A stretch of DNA of 64,000 bases from Corynebacterium wankanglinii. GTDB lineage: Bacteria > Actinomycetota > Actinomycetes > Mycobacteriales > Mycobacteriaceae. This document shows positions 46,717 through 53,319 of this stretch, one piece after another. The first letter of the stretch is position 1. Every line of letters starts with the position of its first letter. The translations under genes and the position numbers were made by a program. The notes under the pieces were generated by a model. The model had not been told where the DNA came from. It searched no databases and saw only the letters and a program-made list of their open reading frames with translations. The stretch is from contig CP061031.1 of the NCBI GenBank assembly GCA_014490595.1, positions 992,001 to 1,056,000 on the forward strand, written 5' to 3'.

Positions 46717-47190
46717 ATGACTACACAACCGCAATGGCTTGAAGAGGACGAGCAGGAGCTCTGGCGGTTGATGATTTCCGGTTTCACCGCCATCTCCCGC
46801 ACCATCGACGACCGGCTGCAGGCAGGAAGCGATCTGTCGTCGTCGGAGTACGCGGTGCTCGTTGTGCTTTCAGAAGCGCAGGAGCGCACGCTGCGCCTGC
46901 GTGAGCTGTGCGCGGAATTGGGCTGGGACCGGTCCCGGGCCTCGCACCAAGTCACCCGCATGGCGAAGCGGGGGTTGCTCGCGAAGGAAAAATGCCCTGG
47001 GGACGCTCGTGGTGTGCTGATAGCGCTGACCGAGGAGGGGATGCGGCGGCTCCAAGACGCCGTGCCCGACCATGTGGAGACAGTGCGCCGCCTCGTTTTC
47101 GATCACCTGGACGAGGACCGGTCCGCACAGCTCCGCGGGTTCTTCACCGACGTCCTCGAGGCGGACGTATCGCATCCTGACCAGCGCTAG
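46717..47190 (+). CDS. MarR-family transcriptional regulator
   Basis: A 157-residue winged-helix MarR protein. The DNA-binding core reads LSSSEYAVLVVLSEAQERTLRLRELCAELGWDRSRASHQVTRMAKRGLL, followed by a DARGVLIALTEEG wing. It probably represses a neighbouring gene and releases on ligand or oxidation; one Cys (KEKCPGD) lies at the wing. TAACAT at 46703-46708 is eight bases before the ATG. It directly follows sbcC and precedes a PspC-domain gene. Confidence 0.9.
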   Translation: MTTQPQWLEEDEQELWRLMISGFTAISRTIDDRLQAGSDLSSSEYAVLVVLSEAQERTLRLRELCAELGWDRSRASHQVTRMAKRGLLAKEKCPGDARGVLIALTEEGMRRLQDAVPDHVETVRRLVFDHLDEDRSAQLRGFFTDVLEADVSHPDQR

Positions 47191-47280
47191 ACGGGCTCCA
47201 CCGGGGTAGGCAGCCTTGCAGGACAGTGCTTACAGGGGTTTGATTGGCACCACGAGTCCTAACAACGAAAGGATTGTGCA

Positions 47281-47511
47281 ATGTCTAGCCCGTACACCCC
47301 GCAGAACTTCACCCCGGATAACTCCCCGAAGCGCCTTGAGCGTTCCATGTCCGACAAATACATCGCCGGCGTGTGTGGTGGAGTGGCCAAGTACCTTAAT
47401 GTCGATGCCACTGTCGTACGCGTTATTTTCGTGCTTCTGGCTCTTGCCGGTATCTGGCCCGGCCTTCTGGCTTACGGCATCGCCTGGATGATCATGCCCG
47501 CCGAATATTAG
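47281..47511 (+). CDS. PspC-domain membrane protein
   Basis: A 76-residue protein that is essentially one PspC domain: KYIAGVCGGVAKYLNVDATVVRVIFVLLAL, with a membrane helix over residues 48-71. Such small PspC proteins sense or respond to envelope stress. A ribosome site GAAAGGA lies about ten bases before the ATG. It overlaps the convergent deacetylase gene by four bases. Confidence 0.88.
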   Translation: MSSPYTPQNFTPDNSPKRLERSMSDKYIAGVCGGVAKYLNVDATVVRVIFVLLALAGIWPGLLAYGIAWMIMPAEY

Positions 47512-48344
47512 GGCAACGTTCCGTCCAGGAACGTAAAGCGCACGGCTTCTCCCCGCAGGTGTTCGAGCGCTCGGCGCACCCCATCAGCTGTGCCCGAATG
47601 GGGGTGGTTCATGTGCGCGAGCACGATCGCCCCGTCGGGCGCATCCACGATTGAGGTTGCTACTTGGGATGGGGTGGCCGTCGCACCAAAGTCGGCGTTG
47701 ACGGTGTAGCCCGCGATGCGCACATCGCGCCCTCGGGCTATTTCCACGGCTACGTCGTCATAGTGCGCAGTCCCCGCGCGGAACCAGTTGGATTCAACCC
47801 CGTATTCGGCCAATAACGCCCGGTTGCCGTCTATCTCCCCGATGGCCTCTGCCGGGCTTGCCGTGCCAGGGATGCCGTACGCCGCAGCCCCGTTGATTGT
47901 CAGCGGCAGATGGCGCGTGCCGTGGTTTTCTAACCGGAACAGGGGATCGGCCGCCAAGCGCCGTGTCACATCGGGGTTCGCTCTCATCCAACTCGCGCTG
48001 AGGAACAGCGTCGCGGCCACTGAATGCTGCCGAAGCGTGTCCACCAGTTGTTGGTCTACTCCGGATCCGTGGGGTCCACCGCAGGCGTCAAATGTCAGCG
48101 CGATGGTGCGCCTGCCCGGAACGGTAGGCACTGTTTCCACAATGCCGGGCAACGACGAGCCGAACAAAACAGGCGCCCGCCCGGCATACCGTTCGGGGCC
48201 GGCGTAGGCCGTAACTGTTTCGCGGGAGGTGGAGGTGATGGTGGCGGTCTCCGTCACTGCTGTCTCGCGCGAAGACGCGCACCCAGCCAGCGCAGACACG
48301 CCCGCCGCAGCGGCGACGGACATGAAAGATCTCCTGTTCAGCAT
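47508..48344 (-). CDS. Polysaccharide deacetylase-like lipoprotein
   Basis: A 278-residue protein with a twin-Arg-like signal (NRRSFMSVAAAAG) and lipobox ALAGC (Cys near residue 22), so it is probably exported and anchored outside the membrane. The NodB-homology domain has IALTFDACGGPHGSG in place of the usual TFDDG, the ENHGTRHLP metal-ligand region and ESNWFRAGTAH. Asp-Ala replaces Asp-Asp, so the catalytic base may differ. Cell-wall peptidoglycan or glycan deacetylation is likely but unproven. TACACT lies eight bases before the ATG on its strand. Confidence 0.82.
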   Translation of the reverse strand: MLNRRSFMSVAAAAGVSALAGCASSRETAVTETATITSTSRETVTAYAGPERYAGRAPVLFGSSLPGIVETVPTVPGRRTIALTFDACGGPHGSGVDQQLVDTLRQHSVAATLFLSASWMRANPDVTRRLAADPLFRLENHGTRHLPLTINGAAAYGIPGTASPAEAIGEIDGNRALLAEYGVESNWFRAGTAHYDDVAVEIARGRDVRIAGYTVNADFGATATPSQVATSIVDAPDGAIVLAHMNHPHSGTADGVRRALEHLRGEAVRFTFLDGTLP

Positions 48345-48523
48345 GCTCCGTCAGTGTAGTGCTGAACCGGTGCATGCGCGCCCGGGGAAAGCGGGAGCCG
48401 CACTGTTCGGCTGGCGGACGGTGAAACAACAGGGGTGACAACACATCCCGCGTTGGCAATCAGCGCCGGCAGCCGCGATGAGACACTCACCGACGGTATA
48501 GGTCGCGTTGCCGTTTCATCCAC

Positions 48524-48559
48524 GAAGCGGCCGGCCCCCTGTCGAGGGTCGGCCGCTTC
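48524..48559. terminator. Strong hairpin in the 48345-48682 intergenic region
   Basis: GAAGCGGCCG (48524-48533) pairs with CGGCCGCTTC (48550-48559), and an inner CCCT/AGGG stem extends it. The 338-bp stretch from 48345 to 48682 has no convincing gene. Besides this hairpin it holds the deacetylase promoter at its left end. The hairpin could end yceI transcripts coming from the right, although it is 120 bases beyond that stop, or an unseen small RNA. Confidence 0.5.
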
Positions 48560-48682
48560 GCTGTCATTGTTTCCCGTGTCACGCCCCTCCTTGGCGTGCA
48601 AGACAAGTATGGGACGCGCACGTTTGAAGAGGGTGACGTGCAGCTGAGTGTTCGTCTAGAGGTGCGTTGGAGAACGCAGCCG

Positions 48683-49060
48683 CTACTGCTTGATTGCGGA
48701 ACCCTCGATCTCAATGGCAACCTTCTCGCTGACCAGCATGTCGCCGGAGTTCAGCGGTGCCTGGAAGTCGATGCCGAAGTCGAGGCGGTTGATCGTGGTG
48801 CGCGCTTCGAAGCCGATGCGGGTGTTGCCGAACGGGTCTTCCTCTACGCCGAAGGTCTCCGCCTCGAACGTGACGGGCTTGGTGGTGGACTTGATGGTCA
48901 AGTCGCCCGTCACCGTGCCGTTGCCGGCCTCGTCGATATCGAAGCTGGTAGAGGCGAACGTCATCTCCGGGTACTGATCTACCGCGAAGAAGTCTTCACC
49001 GCGTACGTGGGCGTCGCGGTCCTCGTTGTTGGTGTCGACGCTTGCCGTGCGCACGGTGCC
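48683..49060 (-). pseudogene. YceI family protein, N-terminus missing
   Basis: The C-terminal 123 residues or so of a YceI lipid-binding-type protein: TASVDTNNEDRDAHVRGEDFF, then FEAETFGVEEDPFGNTRIGFEA and RLDFGIDFQAPL. A full YceI protein has about 55 more residues at the N-terminus, including the first strands of the calycin-like barrel. The frame is closed by a stop at 49073-49075. The only start is a GTG at 49054, in the middle of the domain. The break coincides with a similarly truncated alcohol dehydrogenase on the other strand, so both lost their 5' ends in one event. Confidence 0.82.
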
Positions 49061-49062
49061 GG

Positions 49063-49446
49063 AGGCAGGCTGCTACGGGTCTGCTGCCGTCCCCGCTCGG
49101 CCGCGCCGCCATGCAAAACGCGGGTATTGACCGCATGAGCGCGCTCTACACCGCCATTGATGCTGTGCGGCGCGGTGGAACCATCTCGCTGAGCGGCATC
49201 TACGGCGGTATGAAGGACCCGATGCCGATGATGACGTTGTTTGACAAGCAGGTGCAGATGCGGATGGGCCAGTGCAACGTGCGCAACTGGACCGACGATA
49301 TCCTCCCGCTGGTCGACGACCCGTCCGACCCGCTCGGCGTACTCGACCTGAAGACGCACACCGCGTCGCTCGACGAGGCTCCCGAGATGTACGAGAAGTT
49401 CCAGAAGAAGGAAGACGGCTGCATCAAGGTCGTACTGAAGTCGTAA
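49063..49446 (+). pseudogene. Zinc-type alcohol dehydrogenase, C-terminal fragment
   Basis: About 125 residues matching the end of glutathione-independent formaldehyde dehydrogenase-like MDR enzymes: IDAVRRGGTISLSGIYGGMKDPMPMMTLFDKQVQMRMGQ, then PSDPLGVLDLKTHTASLDEAPEMYEKFQKKEDGCIKVVLKS. The catalytic zinc domain and most of the cofactor domain are absent. The fragment begins within 30 bases of the yceI truncation, on the opposite strand. With no promoter or start left, it is most likely dead. Confidence 0.85.
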
Positions 49447-49469
49447 AGCCCCTGGTCGGCACACAAATA

Positions 49470-49511
49470 TAAAGTCTCGAGACACCGTAGGAACGATGTC
49501 TCGAGACTTTA
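49470..49511. terminator. Perfect 15-bp inverted repeat after the dehydrogenase fragment
   Basis: TAAAGTCTCGAGACA (49470-49484) and TGTCTCGAGACTTTA (49497-49511) are perfect complements around 12 bases. It starts 24 bases after the dehydrogenase stop, so it is probably that gene's original bidirectional terminator. It also marks the edge of the accessory region, since the first copy of an 87-bp repeat begins at the very next base. Confidence 0.6.
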
Positions 49512-49598
49512 GGGGCTTTCATGAAACCTCCTGACCAGCTATATCAGGTCCTCGGCTATACCCCGGTTACACCGGGTTCCGCCTCCGGTTACACGACA
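49512..49598. repeat. 87-bp interspersed repeat, copy 1
   Basis: Bases 49512-49598 match 52717-52803 at 79 of 87 positions by eye, in the same orientation. The repeat contains the inverted pair CCCCGGT-TAC-ACCGGG and a GACC...GGTC pair. Both copies lie just beyond the stop of a minus-strand gene, so a terminator or REP-like role is possible. A shorter inverted match, CAAGAGGTTTCGTGAAA, occurs at 51321-51337. Confidence 0.75.
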
Positions 49599-49607
49599 GT
49601 AGTAAAT

Positions 49608-49823
49608 TTATGACGTGAGCAGGAGCGCTCTTGAGAACGGGAAGTCAGGAAATTCCGCTTCCGACTTTTCCTGCCTCTCGGCAAGCTCCACGCTCCACAG
49701 TGAACGTTCGACAAGTTCGTCAAAGGTGAGCACCTCCGGTGACTTATGGTTCGAGCGGAAACTTTCAACGCTACGGAACTTCGAGCCAATTCGGTTGCCT
49801 GCGGCACGGCACAAATCGCACAT
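49608..49823 (-). CDS. Hypothetical small protein with CxxC
   Basis: A 71-residue frame starting MCDLCRAAGNRIG, with the composition of a soluble charged protein (ELAERQEKSEAEFPDFPF). No homologue is recognised and no strong ribosome site is visible, so coding status is tentative. It ends ten bases before repeat copy 1. A divergent promoter for the metal regulator lies further right. Confidence 0.4.
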   Translation of the reverse strand: MCDLCRAAGNRIGSKFRSVESFRSNHKSPEVLTFDELVERSLWSVELAERQEKSEAEFPDFPFSRALLLTS

Positions 49824-49944
49824 GGGCCGATCATCAGAAACGAGCGTGGTTCAGCTGTTTTCGCAACTTTGCCGGAATCTGCGCCATCTCTGCTACTTTC
49901 ACTGTCTCTTGAGCAGCGCACACAGCTGCACCGCTACCCGGAAC

Positions 49945-49979
49945 TTGACTAGTTCAGTGCTCGCTGTATAGTTCAGTGC
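49945..49979 (+). promoter_or_regulatory. Consensus promoter and direct-repeat operator of the metal-resistance operon
   Basis: TTGACT (49945-49950), a 16-base spacer and TATAGT (49967-49972) form a near-consensus promoter whose -10 is seven bases before the ATG. The 11-base sequence TAGTTCAGTGC occurs twice, at 49950-49960 and 49969-49979, overlapping the spacer and the start region. It is the obvious candidate operator for the ArsR-type repressor it precedes. Confidence 0.65.
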
Positions 49980-50339
49980 ATGCTGACTATTGCTTCGCGT
50001 CTCGACGTGATGAACCGCCTGGGTCGTGCACTGGCCGACCCCACTCGATCCCGGATCATCTTGACCCTGCTCGATCATCCCGCCTACCCGGCGGAACTAT
50101 CCCGAGATCTGGACCTGACACGCCCGAACGTGTCCAACCACCTGGCATGCCTGCGCGATTGTGGGATTGTCGTCTCCGAGCCCGAGGGGCGTCGGACACG
50201 ATACGAGATCGCCGATCCGCACCTGGCACAGGCACTGGCGGCACTGGTCGATGCAACCCTGGCAGTAGACGAAGACGCCCCGTGCATGGATCCCGCCTGC
50301 ACGCTTCCCGGGTGCTACGCAGCTGGGGAGGGTGCGTAA
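49980..50339 (+). CDS. cmtR: ArsR/CmtR-type cadmium/lead-sensing repressor
   Basis: A 119-residue winged-helix repressor. The helix-turn-helix is AYPAELSRDLDLTRPNVSNHLACLRDCGIV. The C-terminal CMDPACTLPGCYA and the Cys in the recognition region supply the thiolates that bind Cd or Pb in CmtR proteins. Metal binding should release DNA and open the downstream transporter gene. The start codon lies on the transcription start, so the mRNA is leaderless. It overlaps cadD by one base. Confidence 0.88.
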   Translation: MLTIASRLDVMNRLGRALADPTRSRIILTLLDHPAYPAELSRDLDLTRPNVSNHLACLRDCGIVVSEPEGRRTRYEIADPHLAQALAALVDATLAVDEDAPCMDPACTLPGCYAAGEGA

Positions 50340-50934
50340 TGCTCACCACGGTCTTGCAGGCGATAGGCCTGTTCGCAGCTACCAACATCGACGACATCAT
50401 CGTGCTCGCCCTCTTCTTCGCGCGAGGGGCAGGCCAGAGTGGCACCACCGCGCGTATTCTGGCCGGCCAGTACCTCGGATTTGCCGGCATCCTCGTCGCC
50501 GCGATCCTTGTGACCATCGGCGCCGGAGCATTTCTGCCCCCGGCAGCCATTCCATACTTTGGTCTCATCCCTCTGGGCATCGGCCTCTGGGCCGCATGGG
50601 AGGCCTGGCGCGGAGACGATGACGACGATGACGAGGCTAAGGTTGCCGGCAAGAAGGTCGGCGTGGGGACGGTCGCAGGCGTCACCTTTGCCAACGGTGG
50701 CGACAATATCGGCGTCTACACCCCTGTATTCCTCAGCGTGGAACCTCTCGCAGTAGTCGCCTACTGCGTTATCTTCCTCGTGCTCGTTGCGGTCCTGGTG
50801 GCCCTGGCAAAGTTCGTCGCAACCCGCCCCCGATCGCGGAAGTGCTCGAACGCTTTGAGCACATCCTCTTTCCCATCGTTCTCATCGGCCTCGGCATCGT
50901 GATCCTCGTCAGCGGCGGAGCCTTCGGGCTCTGA
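50339..50934 (+). pseudogene. cadD: Cadmium resistance transporter CadD, one-base frameshift
   Basis: A CadD-family membrane transporter of about 198 residues. It begins MLTTVLQAIGLFAATNIDDIIVLALFFARG, with the NxDD motif, and includes VTFANGGDNIGVYTPVF, the second family motif. The frame fails in the C5 run 50827-50831; one more C gives RPPIAEVLERFEHILFP and the last helix to a stop at 50932-50934. It should export Cd(II) and is regulated by the adjacent CmtR. The pair is common on mobile DNA. Confidence 0.85.
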
Positions 50935-50967
50935 CGTAGCGGCAGCGTTCCAAACGGCCCCGACCGG

Positions 50968-51087
50968 GCGTTATCGGTGGCTCCTATAACGCCTGGAAGG
51001 CCTTTTTGAAGCGCTGTCGGGGCGTGTGAATCTAATCACACAGAGTTTACAGAATCCCAGCAATTAAACTTTCGGCTACGCAATTTC
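50968..51087. repeat. 120-bp structured repeat, copy 1
   Basis: Similar to 61051-61169 in the same orientation. Both copies keep GCGTTAT-N11-ATAACGC (50968-50974 with 50986-50992) and, 56 bases after its start, GTGTGA-N6-TCACAC (51024-51029 with 51036-51041). The bases between the arms differ. A shared tail reads TTTACA..A..CCCAGCAA...AAACTTTCGG. Around this copy an outer stem GCCCCGAC/GTCGGGGC (50957-50964 with 51016-51023) is possible. It could be a structured RNA, a protein-binding array or a recombination site. Confidence 0.65.
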
Positions 51088-51100
51088 ACCCGCGGACGCA

Positions 51101-51235
51101 ATGAGACTAGCACCGACGCTTTCCCCAACGCGCCACCGCTTGCGGCGTAGCCCGACCAAGGCCACCGGCTGGTTCTCAAACGAGAACGAAGCCCGTGGCC
51201 TAGAGCTCGTTGTCGAGAGCCGAAATTCGGCCTAA
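51101..51235 (+). CDS. Possible 44-residue peptide before a strong terminator
   Basis: A short frame starts at the ATG at 51101, directly after repeat copy 1, and stops at 51233-51235, 18 bases before a strong terminator. It is Arg-rich at first and then reads TGWFSNENEARGLELVVESR. No ribosome site is seen. The terminator argues that something here is transcribed, but the peptide itself is weakly supported. Confidence 0.25.
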   Translation: MRLAPTLSPTRHRLRRSPTKATGWFSNENEARGLELVVESRNSA

Positions 51236-51253
51236 AACCGCGTTTAGACAAAG

Positions 51254-51292
51254 AAAAATGACCCCTCCGAGCGAGCGGAGCGGGTCATTTTT
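51254..51292 (+). terminator. Strong Rho-independent terminator
   Basis: AAAAATGACCC (51254-51264) pairs with GGGTCATTTTT (51282-51292), and CTCCG/CGGAG extends the stem inward. The T run is on the plus strand. It ends whatever is transcribed from the cadD-repeat side. Confidence 0.85.
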
Positions 51293-51699
51293 GTGTTCGC
51301 GGCCGTTTTCCTTCGGCCGGCAAGAGGTTTCGTGAAAAGATTGGAACAGTTTCGTGAAACCCCCCTTAAGGGACATTCAGTAAACTCCCCAACCTCTAGA
51401 CTCGCCGCCGCTTCCGCGGCGGCTTACACGTTTTCCACCGCTTCCTTACACACCCCGCAACGACCCCCGTTCCGGAAACCCCCGAGTCTCGAAGCGAAAC
51501 CCCTACCGATCCTCGCGCGGGAATCATTCTGCCACGCGGGCGGGCCAAGAAACTGGACAGGCTGTAAGCAATATACGGTTCCCCGTGCGCTAGCACGGGA
51601 GCATTTACTTATGCTTCGCAAGATAGCCGAAAAGTTAACAAAATTAATGGTGGGATGATGTCCCGTTCTGGTTCACACCCCGAGAACTTAACCTAATGT
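51293..51699. other. Gene-poor spacer with partial repeat matches
   Basis: No gene can be defended in these 407 bases. CAAGAGGTTTCGTGAAA (51321-51337) is the reverse complement of part of repeat copy 2, and GAAACCCCCCTTAAGGG (51356-51372) recurs at 52703-52719. A weak minus-strand frame at 51424-51621 contains RCGVCKEAVENV and could be a degraded zinc-finger-like peptide. Confidence 0.4.
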
Positions 51700-52044
51700 T
51701 CACAGCTTTTTCATCCCCCATTCCCATCCCCCACGATCAGCATCAGGAGAGGGGGGAGCGTAGCAATGGGAAATCTTTGAAGCGTGAAGGTAGTCCGTGA
51801 ACGGCTTTTGCTCAAGATGCACACATTCCTCAGAGTCCCATTCGAACGATGCCAATTCATGCCAGACCTCAAATTGTAGCCGCAAACAATGCAGATCCTT
51901 AAGGCCAAAAAAGCTGCATAGCTCTGAAATCGTAAACTCCGCAACGACTTCATCTTTGTACAGCTTAATCCGAACAACATGATGGTCAACGTCTACCGGT
52001 TCGCCACCCTCTAGGTTCCAGAGTGGGGTTTTTAACAATTTCAT
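51700..52044 (-). CDS. Hypothetical protein with strong ribosome site
   Basis: A 114-residue soluble protein (MKLLKTPLWNLEGGEPVDVDHHVV...). The start at 52044 follows AAGGAGG by five bases on its strand, the best Shine-Dalgarno sequence in the accessory region, which makes it a real gene. The middle part (EVVAEFTISELCSFFGLKDLHCLRLQFEVW) predicts alternating strands and helices, reminiscent of immunity-type proteins, but no family is recognised and no toxin is adjacent. Confidence 0.65.
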   Translation of the reverse strand: MKLLKTPLWNLEGGEPVDVDHHVVRIKLYKDEVVAEFTISELCSFFGLKDLHCLRLQFEVWHELASFEWDSEECVHLEQKPFTDYLHASKISHCYAPPSPDADRGGWEWGMKKL

Positions 52045-52166
52045 TAGAGCCTCCTTATTTGGACTCCCCTGTAAAGTCTCCCTGGCACCGTTCCAAGTTA
52101 AAGGAATGGGGATGGTGGTGCCACGTTCTATCCAGCGCAACCTCTTGTGGCCAACACACTTCACTC

Positions 52167-52476
52167 ACGTTCCCTTTCAATCAGGGTACGGCCGCCGCAA
52201 CACCATTGAGTCTCGCAACGCCATGCTCAAGAACGGTTCCTACCAGGGTGCCGGAGACGTGACGACCCGTCTTATGCGCGGTTGGGCAGCACAAATGCTG
52301 TGCATGGCCATGGCCGCAGTGGGGTGAACCTTGCCATGCTCGACGCTGCTGCCTGGTCGCGTACAAATACGTCCCAGAAGCCGACTCCGCCACCGCCACG
52401 GGGTGGCCGCAAGCCTGACGCTGACGACATTGAGCAGTGGAAGTTGGGCGACAACGCGCCACCGAAGGCGGCGTAA
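52167..52476 (+). pseudogene. Transposase C-terminal remnant
   Basis: A 5'-truncated fragment of about 103 residues: GYGRRNTIESRNAMLKNG, then GDVTTRLMRGWAAQMLCMAMAAVG. The pattern RNTIExxNxxxK...RRxRGxAAQ...NL is that of the C-terminal DDE region of an actinobacterial IS transposase. A one-base loss in the G4 run 52321-52324 separates it from VNLAMLDAAAWSRTN and a Pro-rich tail ending at 52476. No terminal inverted repeats are visible nearby. It is a relic of an older insertion. Confidence 0.65.
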
Positions 52477-52560
52477 CAACCACAGGCCACCGGCTGGAGT
52501 TTTCGAGGACTTCACGCCGAGTGGCCTACAGGTCGTGCAGCAACACCAGTTTCAACACAA

Positions 52561-52607
52561 AAAACCGGCCGGCAAAGCCTTGTAAGGCTCAAAAACCGGC
52601 TGGTTTT
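52561..52607 (+). terminator. Nested hairpin terminator after the transposase remnant
   Basis: AAAACCGGCC (52561-52570) pairs with GGCTGGTTTT (52598-52607) with one G-U pair, and AGCCTT/AAGGCT forms an inner stem. It ends in TTTT on the plus strand, 85 bases after the remnant stop. Confidence 0.65.
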
Positions 52608-52716
52608 CGCGTTGTCGGGGATAGGTTCTGACAAAGTTACCGAATTTTGAAAACCGGGTTTAACCTGGAAGGAGTTTCCTGAATTGAACGGAAAAGTTAA
52701 CCGAAACCCCCCTTAA

Positions 52717-52803
52717 GGGGCTTTCACGAAACCTCTTGACCAGTTATATCAGGTCCGCGGTTGCACCCCGGTTACACCGGGTTTCGCCTCCGGTTACACG
52801 ACA
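52717..52803. repeat. 87-bp interspersed repeat, copy 2
   Basis: The second copy of the element at 49512-49598, with eight substitutions and no gaps. It is preceded by GAAACCCCCCTTAAGGG, which also occurs at 51356. It lies eight bases beyond the stop of the minus-strand gene at 52812, the same relation as for copy 1. Confidence 0.75.
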
Positions 52804-52811
52804 CATGACCA

Positions 52812-53282
52812 CTAACCCTGTCGTCCAGCGGCTTCCTCGGCGGGCACGAGCACAACAAGCGGCAACGCCCAGTCATCGTCCCGGTCCCAGTCGAGCGTGA
52901 ACTTCTCCTCAATGTCTCGCACCGTGCCCCAGGGCAAGTCCTCCCTCTTGAACACGCCCAGAATGTTTAGGTCGAGGAACCAGGCTTCAGGGTGCTTTTC
53001 CGCCCACTGCTGAACTTCTTCTTTCGTGGTGAGCCACCGCGGTTCGGCACCGTCTGCAATGGCTTCCGCAATTCCTTTGGCTCCACCAAAGTCTTGGTGG
53101 CCGGTGGTCCAACTGTCCCCGTCTCGGGGCTCGTCGCGGTATTCGTAACGGAAACCGTCCTCGTTAAGCGGAATGGACCCCGCGACGGCTTGCTTTTCGA
53201 CGGTCCAGGAGCCGTTTTCGTTCTGGCTTGCCAGGACTGCTTTCGGAAGGGCGTTGTGGTTTCGGTAGTAGATCTTCTTCAT
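52812..53282 (-). CDS. Hypothetical protein downstream of the HEPN-like gene
   Basis: A 156-residue acidic protein starting MKKIYYRNHNALPKAVL. It has a WTVEKQAVAG strand region, a Trp-rich segment (TTKEEVQQWAEKHPEAWFLDLN) and an acidic C-terminus (WDRDDDWALPLVVLVP). AAGGAG lies about 13 bases before the ATG at 53282; an upstream GTG at 53357 would overlap the preceding gene. It is 37 bases after the HEPN-like gene on the same strand and probably shares its transcript. Family unknown. Confidence 0.6.
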   Translation of the reverse strand: MKKIYYRNHNALPKAVLASQNENGSWTVEKQAVAGSIPLNEDGFRYEYRDEPRDGDSWTTGHQDFGGAKGIAEAIADGAEPRWLTTKEEVQQWAEKHPEAWFLDLNILGVFKREDLPWGTVRDIEEKFTLDWDRDDDWALPLVVLVPAEEAAGRQG

Positions 53283-53319
53283 GGTTTGGTCATTCTCCTT
53301 GTGCTCTGCGTTGTCCGGG

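Noticed and set aside
48435-48647. 70-codon plus-strand frame between the deacetylase and yceI
   Set aside because: It runs through the strong hairpin at 48524-48559 and has no ribosome site, no -10 at the right distance and no domain-like sequence.
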